A stretch of DNA of 15,526 bases, taken from the NCBI GenBank assembly GCA_021780625.1, contig JAJXYI010000689.1:1-15526 (forward strand), in the 5' to 3' direction. The notes under the pieces are model-generated. The model had not been told where the DNA came from. It searched no databases and was given only the letters and a program-made list of their open reading frames with translations. Below are positions 5,413-12,657 of this stretch, piece after piece; the first letter of the stretch is position 1, and each line of letters opens with the position of its first letter. The translations under genes and the position numbers were made by a program. Source of the stretch: a bacterium. Lineage in GTDB: Bacteria > Verrucomicrobiota > Verrucomicrobiae > Opitutales > Opitutaceae.

Positions 5413-8400
5413 TCAGGAGGCGGACCCGGCGGCGGCGGAGTCCGTGGCGACCGCGACGGGCTGGGGGGCGGGGGCCGGTTCCGCAGCGGCGGCGGGGAGG
5501 CGGCTCTTCGCGCCGCGCACCGCGTCGGCAATGTTGGTCGGATGGGCCTCGGGCTCGCCGCGCTCGTGATTGAAATGCATCGAGACGGTCTTGGACACGC
5601 CGCGCTCCTCCATCGTCACGCCGTAGATCGAGTGCGCTGCAGCGACGGTGCGCTTGTTGTGCGTGATGATGATGAACTGCGACTCGTGGACGAACTTGCG
5701 CAACAGGTCCGTGAAGCGGCCGATGTTCGACTCGTCGAGCGGGGCGTCCAGTTCGTCGAGAAGGCAGAAGGGTGACGGCTTCACCATGTAGAGTGCGAAG
5801 AGCAGGGCCACGGCGGTGAGCGTCTTCTGTCCGCCGGACAGCAGTGTGATGCTCTTGAGCTTGGTGCCGGGCGGCTGGGCGATGATCTCGATGCCGCTCT
5901 CGAGGATGTCCTCGGTCTGGATCAGCTCGAGATGGGCCCGGCCACCGCCGAACAGGGTGTGGAAGGTGTACTCGAAGTTCTTTTTGATCTGCTCGAAGGT
6001 GAGTTCGAACTGCTTCATCGAGGTCTGGTTGATCTCGTCGATCGTCGTTAGCAGCTCGGTCTTGGCGGAGGTCAGATCGTCCGACTGGGTCTTGAGGAAG
6101 TCGTAGCGCTGCTTGAGGTCGGCGTATTCCTCGATGGCGACGAGGTTGACCGCACCCATGTTGGCGAGGCGCTGACGGAGGGCGTCGATCTCGGTCTTGA
6201 TGGGCGTCCATTCGGTGGACTCGACTGCCTTCAGGTCGTCCTCGGTGGGATCGGGCCTCTGCTTGGGCTTGGAGCGCCTGCGCGGCCGGGCCTTCTTCTC
6301 GGCGTCGGCGACGGAGGCGTCGGCGGCCGCTTCGGCGGGTTGCGCGGCGGCTTCGCCCTCGGCGGGAGCCTCGGCGGCGGGCTGGGGCTCGGGGGCGGGT
6401 TCGGAGGTCCTGGGCGCGACGCCCTCCTCGTCTTCGTCCTCGTCTAGATCGAGCGGCTTGATGTCGGGCGGCTCGTCCTCGGAGCGCCACAGCAGGGAGC
6501 GCCAGTCGTAGGAGCCGACGCGGATCTGAAATTCGCGCTGGATATCCTCCTCGATGAACTGGGCGCGCGACCTGGCCTCGGCGAGGCGGACCTCGCAGCG
6601 GCTGAGTTCGCTCTGGGCGGTGTCTGAGTCGTGGCGCAGCGTGCTCTGGGAGGACTCGACGGAGTTGATGCCGCGTTCGATCTCGACGAGCTCGGCGCGG
6701 ATCCGCTCCACCTGCTGCTGGGAGACGACGAGCGTCTCGCCGAGCTGCGCGGCGCGGGCGCGGAGGCGGTCGGCCTCGCGTTCCAGCTCGGAAATCTGCT
6801 CGGACCAAACCTCGATCTCCTGCTGGCGCTGGATCAGCAGCTCGGAGAGCTGGGAGCGCCGCCGTTGCATGTCGGCGAGACCGCGGTCGAGGACCTCGAC
6901 CTTCTGGCGGCGCTCGGCGAGCTCCAGGCGAGCCTGCGCGAGAGACTCGCGCTTCACATCGCGCTCTGTACGAAGTTCTCCGATACGCTTCTCGAGGGCT
7001 GCGATGCGGTCGCGGTGCCCCTGGGCGTTCGCCTCGGCCTGGGAGAGTCCCTCCTGGGCGCGCTGCCAACGCGCCTGGGCCTCGTTGCGGGCCTGCTCGA
7101 GCGAGACGAGCTCGCCCTCCATGCGCTGCACACGGTTGCCGATTTCCTCGAGCGAACGCTGGGCGTTGCGGGAGTCGGTCTGGACGGCGGTGACCTCCTC
7201 GGTGGCGGCGAGCACATCTGCGCGGCGCTGCTCGAGGGTCTGCTCCGCCTCGGCGAGGCGCGCGTTGAGCGCGTCGATGACGGCCTTCTGGTCGTCGTGG
7301 GCCTTCTGGTCCTCGATCACCTGGCGTCCTGTCTCGCGCAGGTCGATCTCGCGCTGGACGATCGAGCCGGCGGATTTCTTCTGGTAGCCGCCGGAGACGA
7401 GCCCGCGCCGGTCGACGATCTCGCCGCGGCGCGAGGCGACGGCGAGGAACGGGAAGGAGGGATTGGCCTTCCAGAAGTCGAGGAAGGCGGTGAGCTCGTC
7501 GGTGATGAAACAGGTGGAGAGGATCGACGCGGCGGGGTGGCCATCGTCGGCGTGGGAGAGACCGTTGAGCGCCGGGTGGAGGAAGGCGGGCAGTTCGCCG
7601 ACGGGGCTGGTGCCGTTGGCGCCGTTGGAAAGTTCGGAGACTTGGAGGACGACGGAGCCGATCTGGTCGCTCTCGAGGCGCGAGAGGATGCGCTGGGCGG
7701 TGGCGAGGTCGGCGACGTTGACGGCCTCGACGGCGTTTCCGAGCAAGGCCTCGAGGGCGCGGGCGAAGTCGGGTTTGATTTCGATGCCCTGCGTGATGGC
7801 CTGGGCGCGGGCCTCGCCGAGCGTGTCGTTGAGGCGGCCCTGAAGGAGGGCCTTGGCGCCCTCGCCGAAGCCTTCCATTTTTTCGTGCAGCTGCTGGAGG
7901 AGCTTGAGCCGGGCGGTGCGCTGGGCGAGCTGGCGGTCGATGTCCTGAAGCTTGCGCTGGGCTTCGCGAAATTCCTTGGTCGTGTCGACGATGAGCTGTT
8001 GGGCCGCCTGGGATTCGGCCTGGGCGCGGGCCTTGCCGACGAGGGCCTCTTCGACCCGGGTTTCGAATTCGGCGGCGATCTGCGCGGCGGCCGACTGCTG
8101 CTGGCGCAGGGCCTCGAGATCGTGTGCGAGCGACTCGTGCTTGTGCACAGAGGTCTTCTGGTCGACCTCGTAGCCGGAGCAGTCGGTCCGCAGCCGGGCG
8201 ACGGTGCTTTCGACCTGTAGCAGCTCAAACTTCAGCTGCTGGAGTTCCTGCTCGGACTTGGTGAGCTCGGCGTCGATGACGACGACCTCGCGGTTGCGGT
8301 TTTGGAACTCGGCGTCGGAGCTTCCGAGCAGGTTGAGTTGGAGCTGCTTGTCGTGGGCCCCGGAGTCGACCTGTGCGGCGAGCTCGCGAACCTGCATCTC

Positions 8401-9384
8401 GAGTTCGCCCAAGGTTGCGCGCGCCGCGTCGAGGCGCTCGGCGAGCCCGTTGCGCTTGATGTCGGAAAGATTGGCGGAGTTTTCGGCCTGTTCCTTTTCA
8501 GAGCGCACGTCGAAGACGGCCTGCTGGGCTTCCTGGACGCGCTGATTGAGGTGGGAGCGTTCGACGCGCTTGGACTCGAGCGCGGACTGCTGCTGCTCGA
8601 GGTTGGAGCGGCGGGCGTCGGCGTCGGCGCGGAGGGTGCCGACCTTGCCCTCGAGTTCGGCGAGGGTGGCGGCCAGCTGGGCGTGCTGCCAGCCGCCGTG
8701 TGCGAGCACGAGGTGACGGAGGCGGTAGCTCAGGCGCTTGAACCTAAGGGCCTTGGAGGCCTGGCGGCGGAGGCTGTTGATCTGACGGCCGACCTCTCCG
8801 ATCACGTCCGCGACGCGTGTCAGGTTCTGGTCGGTCATCGACAACTTCTGCAGGGCCTCGCGGCGCTGCGACTTGTACTTCGTGATGCCGGCGGCTTCTT
8901 CGAAGACGGCGCGGCGCTCCTCGGGCTTGGAGGAGAGGATCTGATCGATCTGGCCCTGGGCCATGATCGAGTACGAGGTCCGGCCGATGCCGGTATCCAT
9001 GAACAACCGCTGGATGTCCTTCAGGCGGCAGGGTTGACCGTTGAAGAAATATTCACCCTGCCCATCGCGGTGGACCCGGCGCATGATCTCGATCTCATGG
9101 AATTCGCTACCGAGCTGTTTTTCGCAATCGGTGAGGATCAGCGAGACTTCGCAGAGCTGGGCGGGTTTGCGGCTGTCCGCGCCCTCGAAGATGACGTCCT
9201 GCATCTTGCCGCCGCGCAGGGCCTTGGCGCTTTGTTCACCCAGTACCCAGCGGATGGAGTCGGCGATGTTCGATTTGCCGCAGCCATTTGGCCCCACGAT
9301 CGCGGTCACACCCGGTTCGAACCGGAGGGTGCTGGGATCGGCGAAGGACTTAAATCCGTGGAGCTTTAGGGCTTTGAGGTACAT
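5413..9384 (-). CDS. smc: Chromosome segregation ATPase SMC
   Basis: Structural-maintenance-of-chromosomes protein that, with ScpA and ScpB, extrudes DNA loops and helps resolve replicated chromosomes. The product is 1323 residues, longer than the usual 1150-1200. Visible order: N-terminal ATPase half with Walker A GPNGCGKS (31-38), RWVLGEQS (45-52) and the Q-loop region MAQGQIDQIL (141-150); first coiled coil about 165-510; hinge about 515-675 with GGYQKK at its end; second coiled coil about 680-1150 interrupted by an insert at about 967-1052; C-terminal ATPase half with signature LLSGGQ (1181-1186), Walker B CLLDELD and D-loop to about 1220. A 30-residue Ala/Pro-rich tail closes the protein. 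The start at the ATG matches the canonical MYLKALKLHGFKSF opening. No scpA or scpB lies in the window. Confidence 0.96.
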   Translation of the reverse strand: MYLKALKLHGFKSFADPSTLRFEPGVTAIVGPNGCGKSNIADSIRWVLGEQSAKALRGGKMQDVIFEGADSRKPAQLCEVSLILTDCEKQLGSEFHEIEIMRRVHRDGQGEYFFNGQPCRLKDIQRLFMDTGIGRTSYSIMAQGQIDQILSSKPEERRAVFEEAAGITKYKSQRREALQKLSMTDQNLTRVADVIGEVGRQINSLRRQASKALRFKRLSYRLRHLVLAHGGWQHAQLAATLAELEGKVGTLRADADARRSNLEQQQSALESKRVERSHLNQRVQEAQQAVFDVRSEKEQAENSANLSDIKRNGLAERLDAARATLGELEMQVRELAAQVDSGAHDKQLQLNLLGSSDAEFQNRNREVVVIDAELTKSEQELQQLKFELLQVESTVARLRTDCSGYEVDQKTSVHKHESLAHDLEALRQQQSAAAQIAAEFETRVEEALVGKARAQAESQAAQQLIVDTTKEFREAQRKLQDIDRQLAQRTARLKLLQQLHEKMEGFGEGAKALLQGRLNDTLGEARAQAITQGIEIKPDFARALEALLGNAVEAVNVADLATAQRILSRLESDQIGSVVLQVSELSNGANGTSPVGELPAFLHPALNGLSHADDGHPAASILSTCFITDELTAFLDFWKANPSFPFLAVASRRGEIVDRRGLVSGGYQKKSAGSIVQREIDLRETGRQVIEDQKAHDDQKAVIDALNARLAEAEQTLEQRRADVLAATEEVTAVQTDSRNAQRSLEEIGNRVQRMEGELVSLEQARNEAQARWQRAQEGLSQAEANAQGHRDRIAALEKRIGELRTERDVKRESLAQARLELAERRQKVEVLDRGLADMQRRRSQLSELLIQRQQEIEVWSEQISELEREADRLRARAAQLGETLVVSQQQVERIRAELVEIERGINSVESSQSTLRHDSDTAQSELSRCEVRLAEARSRAQFIEEDIQREFQIRVGSYDWRSLLWRSEDEPPDIKPLDLDEDEDEEGVAPRTSEPAPEPQPAAEAPAEGEAAAQPAEAAADASVADAEKKARPRRRSKPKQRPDPTEDDLKAVESTEWTPIKTEIDALRQRLANMGAVNLVAIEEYADLKQRYDFLKTQSDDLTSAKTELLTTIDEINQTSMKQFELTFEQIKKNFEYTFHTLFGGGRAHLELIQTEDILESGIEIIAQPPGTKLKSITLLSGGQKTLTAVALLFALYMVKPSPFCLLDELDAPLDESNIGRFTDLLRKFVHESQFIIITHNKRTVAAAHSIYGVTMEERGVSKTVSMHFNHERGEPEAHPTNIADAVRGAKSRLPAAAAEPAPAPQPVAVATDSAAAGSAS
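6231..6486 (-). other. Acidic/Ala-Pro-Glu then basic insert within SMC
   Basis: This corresponds to about residues 967-1052 of SMC. It begins with an acidic run (LDLDEDEDEEG), continues as Ala/Pro/Glu/Gln low complexity, and ends in a basic patch (KKARPRRRSKPKQ) just before the conserved MGAVNLVAIEEY region. The reading frame is continuous and the flanking coils are normal. It is therefore an expansion inside the protein and not a frameshift artefact. Confidence 0.75.
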
Positions 9385-9739
9385 TGACCTGAGTCGTCAG
9401 TGGGTTGAAGAGAAGGGCGAAGGGAACGTAGAGCCGGGAGCTCACCAGGGATGCGTGTGCCGAGGCGGAAGCACCGGTCGGGTGGTCTCAGGGTGGGGGC
9501 GTTCCATCGCTTCGTTGTTCCTTCTTAGTTATCTTCGTTGTCTTCTGTTAAATACGTCTTTGGTCAACCATCGCCTGGATTTCAATTCCCGGTCATCTTC
9601 GCTTCCTCCTGTTGGCTGGGTTTCCCAAGTTGGAAACGCCGATGTTGAGAGAGCGGTATTTTGCCGTGCAACGGGAAAGTGCTCGGACTTGCTCACGGGT
9701 TATTCACAGGGTCCGGCTCCGCCGATCGGGGCGGGGAGC
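9385..9739. other. Intergenic gap upstream of smc
   Basis: No supported gene. It should hold the smc promoter, but no convincing -35/-10 pair is visible; TTGACC on the - strand near 9568-9563 has no good partner. It contains a purine/pyrimidine-skewed repeat at 9509-9552, a 6-bp hairpin GTTTCC/GGAAAC (9620-9637), one DnaA-box-like TTATTCACA (9700-9708), and a GC-rich imperfect inverted repeat near 9715-9740 downstream of the ATP-grasp-like gene. Confidence 0.5.
9509..9552. repeat. Degenerate ~9-base tandem repeat
   Basis: On the - strand the units read AACAGAAGAC, AACGAAGAT, AACTAAGAA and then AACAACGAAG. On the + strand CTTCGTTGT occurs twice (near 9510 and 9533). The strand asymmetry is strong, with purines and A on the - strand. 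It resembles short dispersed intergenic repeats remembered from Verrucomicrobiota and Planctomycetota. Confidence 0.45.
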
Positions 9740-11152
9740 TCAGGCGACGCGGCAGGGCAGCAGTGCGGCGTCCTGCATGCCATGAATAATCTTTTTGTCG
9801 GGGGGGCAGAAGGTCGCGAGAGCGCCCGCGAGCCGGGCCTGTCCTTCGCCCACGAGGTAGTAGGGGCAAAGTCGAAGTCGGCCTTCGCGCGGAGCAGCCT
9901 CGAATGCGCCGGGCTGTCCGTCGGCGGCGGGAACGTAGAGCGTATGGCGCGCCCGCCGCGGCTTGCGGTAGGCCTGGAGGACGTGAAGGTGCTGGTGGGA
10001 GAGGTCAAGCGCCTGCTCGAGGCCGAACTGCCACTGCTCGCGCGAGCAGTCGGAGCCCAGCACGACGCTGCGGGCGCCCCAGGCGGTCTCATGGTAGCCG
10101 CTGATCTTGATGATGAGATCGCGCTCCTTCTGCGAGGCGGCGGCGAGTTCACGCCAGTCGGTGAGAGGACGCCCGCCGACGAGCGGGCCGTCGAGCACGG
10201 CGCCTGGAGGCAGCGGGGCGGCATCGAGTACCCAGGATCTCGGGATGATGCGCGCGAGCAGCGCATGGGAGCGCTTGTCCAGCGACTCCGTCCAGAATTC
10301 GCGCAGCCGATGGTGGTGGAAGAGCGCGAACGCGAGTTTCTCCTCCTGGAACGGACGCATCGGAGGCGCCACGGCGAGGTCGCCGGCTTTCCAGGACTCG
10401 AGGATGAAGGCGGCGGTCTTGACGTTCGCGAGGTCGAAAAGCTCGAAGAACCGGTACAGCACGTCGATCTTCTCCGGATTGCCTTCGAGGTCGAAACACA
10501 GCGTGGTTCCGAGCGGGAAGAGCTGTTCCGGGCGCAGGCAGAAGACCCGTTTCCCCTGCACTTGGAGCTGGCCGGCGAGCCACTCCATCTCGGGGCGGTA
10601 CGTGGCGGCCTCCTCGCTGACGACCAGCGCGATGAGCGGATTGCGTTCGCCAGGGCGAAGTGCGGCAAGGCTTTCGTGGAAGGCGCGGATCATCTCATCG
10701 CCCGCGCCGATGATCGACGCGCCTTCATCCTGCGCGTACAGGCGGTTGAGAAACGCCGTCAGGCCAATCCCTCCCGGCACCGAATCGAGCTCCGTCATCA
10801 CGAAGCCGTCGTCGGTCAGCAGGAGATCGGGCCGGAGCACCGTTGGAAACAGGCCGCGGTTCTTGGGGTCGCGGGCGTGCAGGACCAGCTCGCGGGGTTT
10901 GCCGCGGTCGAGGTAGTCGGCAACCCAGGGGGCGAGCAGGGGCTTGTTGCGGAGGAGGTTTTTGCCTGCGGCGGACCGGAGGTAGAGCGTCTCGAGCGCC
11001 TGATGAAACTGCAGGCAGGCCGCGCCGATCTGTCCGAGCTCATCCACCTGGTCGCGCGACAGCGGCCAGGCCTCTGGCGAGAGCTGCCAGGTCTTCGCCT
11101 CGAAGAGCGGCGTGCGGTCGAGTTCGGAGCGGATCTGCGCGTAGGGAAGCAT
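9740..11152 (-). CDS. Uncharacterised ATP-grasp-like protein
   Basis: I do not recognise a characterised homologue. The ATG at 11152 has AGGAT about 7 bases upstream and gives 470 residues; the further 18 upstream codons encode the dispersed repeat and are excluded. Several stretches resemble circularly permuted ATP-grasp enzymes: DDGFVMTELDSVPGGIGL (114-131), IDVLYRFFELFDL (229-241), and DLIIKISGYHETAWGARSVVLG (345-366), similar to the 'yVLKP..gyGG.gVvlG' strand-loop, followed by SREQWQFGLEQAL. Such folds ligate carboxylates to amines or thiols, using ATP. The usual glycine-rich loop reads SGYHETAWG here, so activity is uncertain. There is no signal peptide or membrane segment. It is co-directional with prfB (207-base gap containing repeats) and smc. 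The call is a fold-level inference only. Confidence 0.6.
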   Translation of the reverse strand: MLPYAQIRSELDRTPLFEAKTWQLSPEAWPLSRDQVDELGQIGAACLQFHQALETLYLRSAAGKNLLRNKPLLAPWVADYLDRGKPRELVLHARDPKNRGLFPTVLRPDLLLTDDGFVMTELDSVPGGIGLTAFLNRLYAQDEGASIIGAGDEMIRAFHESLAALRPGERNPLIALVVSEEAATYRPEMEWLAGQLQVQGKRVFCLRPEQLFPLGTTLCFDLEGNPEKIDVLYRFFELFDLANVKTAAFILESWKAGDLAVAPPMRPFQEEKLAFALFHHHRLREFWTESLDKRSHALLARIIPRSWVLDAAPLPPGAVLDGPLVGGRPLTDWRELAAASQKERDLIIKISGYHETAWGARSVVLGSDCSREQWQFGLEQALDLSHQHLHVLQAYRKPRRARHTLYVPAADGQPGAFEAAPREGRLRLCPYYLVGEGQARLAGALATFCPPDKKIIHGMQDAALLPCRVA

Positions 11153-11180
11153 GTGGTGATCCTGGCTGATTTGATGGAAT

Positions 11181-11331
11181 TTGAACCACAGAGACACGGA
11201 GGACACGGAGAAGGACTCGGGGAATAGACTCTCAATCCCTTAAATTCAAATCCTCCAACTGTCCCCTGGCTTCTAACTTCTGCCCTCTGACTTCCGGTTT
11301 TCTCTGTGCCCTCTGTGTCTCCGTGGTTCAA
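11181..11331. repeat. Composite dispersed repeat with inverted ends
   Basis: Arms of 32 bases at 11181-11212 (starting TTGAACCACAGAGACACGG) and 11300-11331 (ending GTGTCTCCGTGGTTCAA) are inverted copies with four mismatches, all transitions. Between them lies a pyrimidine-rich 7-base periodic run: CTTCTAA, CTTCTGC, CCTCTGA, CTTCCGG at 11270-11297. The CACAGAGACAC-type arm recurs, from memory, as an intergenic repeat in many environmental bacterial genomes. It fills the prfB/ATP-grasp spacer and could form a long stem in the transcript. Confidence 0.7.
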
Positions 11332-11359
11332 CTACGGCTTTGGCGGAGGGCGCGTCGGT

Positions 11360-12503
11360 TCAATCCTCCATCTTGATGTCCTTGTTGCGGTGGCGCGGGC
11401 TGCCGGCGCGGAGCCAGCCGTAGATGAACCGGTCGAGGTCGCCGTCGAGCACGCCCTGGGTGTCACTGGTGGAGACGCCCGTGCGGAGGTCCTTCACCAT
11501 CTGGTAGGGCTGAAGCACATACGAACGGATCTGGCTGCCCCAGCCGATCTCGCCCTTCTCGCCGTAGAACTTTTCCATCTCGTTGCGCTGCTCGTCGAGG
11601 CGCTTCTCATAGAGGCGGGCCTTCAGGACGCTCATGGCGCTGGCCTTGTTCTTGAGCTGGGAACGTTCGTTCTGGCAGGCCACGACGAGGCCCGTGGGAA
11701 GGTGGGTGATGCGGACCGCGGAGTCGGTGGTGTTGACGCCCTGGCCGCCCTTGCCGGAGGAGCGGTACACGTCGATGCGCAACTCGTCATCGGGGATCTC
11801 GACCTTGATGTCCTCGTTGATCTCCGCGACGACGTCCACCGCGCAGAACGAAGTGTGGCGGCGCTGGTTGGCGTCGAAGGGGCTGATGCGCACCAGCCGG
11901 TGCACGCCGCGCTCGGCTTTGACGTAGCCGTAGGCGTTCTCGCCCTTGACCATGACGGTCGCCTTGGAAATTCCTGCCTGTTCGCCCACCTGGACGTCCT
12001 GGACCTCCACGGTGAAGCCGCGGCGTTCGGCCCAGCGCAGGTACATGCGGAAGAGCATGTCCGCCCAGTCGTTGGACTCGGTGCCGCCGGCGCCGGACTG
12101 GATCGAGAGGATTGCGTTGTTCTTGTCGAACTGGCCCGTGAGGAAGGAAGCAATCTCGAGCTTGTCGAGTTCCTCGACCATGGCCGCAACCTGCTGGTCG
12201 AGCTCGGCGGCGTACTGTTCCTTCTCAGCGCCCTCGGCCGCGTCGATGAGTTCGACCATCACATCCACGTCGCCGAGTTTCTTGTGAAAGTCGACGACCG
12301 GAAGGACGGCGCGCTTCAGGCTGTTGAGCTTGGCGATGTGCTGCTGGGCCTTTTCCTGACTGTTCCAGAAATCGGGGGAGCCCATCTGGGCGTCCATGGC
12401 CTCGATCTCGCGCTGCTTTTGTTCGACGTCAAAGAAACCTCCACAGATGTCCGGCGCGCTTCTTGATGTTCTCGATGTGGGAAAAGGTTTCGGGTGCGAT
12501 CAT
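11360..12503 (-). CDS. prfB: Peptide chain release factor 2 (programmed +1 frameshift)
   Basis: RF2 terminates translation at UGA and UAA. The gene is split between two frames. An ATG at 12503 opens 24 codons ([20 protein letters not shown], then WRFL) that end at an in-frame TGA (12431-12429). A +1 shift there continues with [15 protein letters not shown] for 356 more codons to 11360, giving 380 residues in total. Ignoring the shift would wrongly start the protein at the internal Met at 12397. The stop-codon tripeptide SPF is at 207-209 and the catalytic GGQ at 252-254 ([10 protein letters not shown]), almost the E. coli positions. The N-terminal helical domain is intact. The C-terminus [11 protein letters not shown] is slightly longer than in E. 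coli. The Shine-Dalgarno is weak. Expression is autoregulated through the frameshift. Confidence 0.96.
12429..12440 (-). promoter_or_regulatory. prfB programmed +1 frameshift site
   Basis: On the - strand: AGG (12440-12438), TTT, CTT (slip codon, 12434-12432), TGA (12431-12429), then C. The preceding bases complete a GGAGG Shine-Dalgarno-like stretch three bases before CTT. This is the same spacing as the E. coli AGGGGG-TAT-CTT-TGA-C site. When RF2 is scarce, the slow stop at TGA lets the peptidyl-tRNA slip from CUU to UUU and read GAC. Confidence 0.95.
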
Positions 12504-12657
12504 GGTAAGCGGACAAAGGGAACACATGTGCTCCCCGGCGCAAGCAGGATAAAGAAGCTAGTTGCGAGGAGTGAGCATGGCGCGGTTGGGCCACGCGAGT
12601 GCGGCAGCCGCCGGCCGCTCAAGAATCTTTCCCGATTCCCGCTTCTCGCTGCTTCCC

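Noticed and set aside
9700..9708. DnaA-box-like TTATTCACA, possible replication origin
   Set aside because: Only one box, with no cluster, no AT-rich unwinding element and no dnaA/dnaN nearby; one such 9-mer is expected by chance.
9041..11227. A 728-codon + strand frame spanning the smc start, the gap and the ATP-grasp-like gene
   Set aside because: It crosses two genes and an intergenic region and arises from GC-rich antisense codon structure; no domain is seen.
11306..12466. A 386-codon + strand frame opposite prfB
   Set aside because: Shadow of prfB, whose SPF, GGQ and frameshift signals are unmistakable on the - strand.
12601..12618. GC-rich inverted repeat (GCGGC/GCCGC) between the carboxyltransferase gene and prfB as a terminator
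   Set aside because: Short arms in GC-rich sequence and no T-run on the - strand; indistinguishable from chance.
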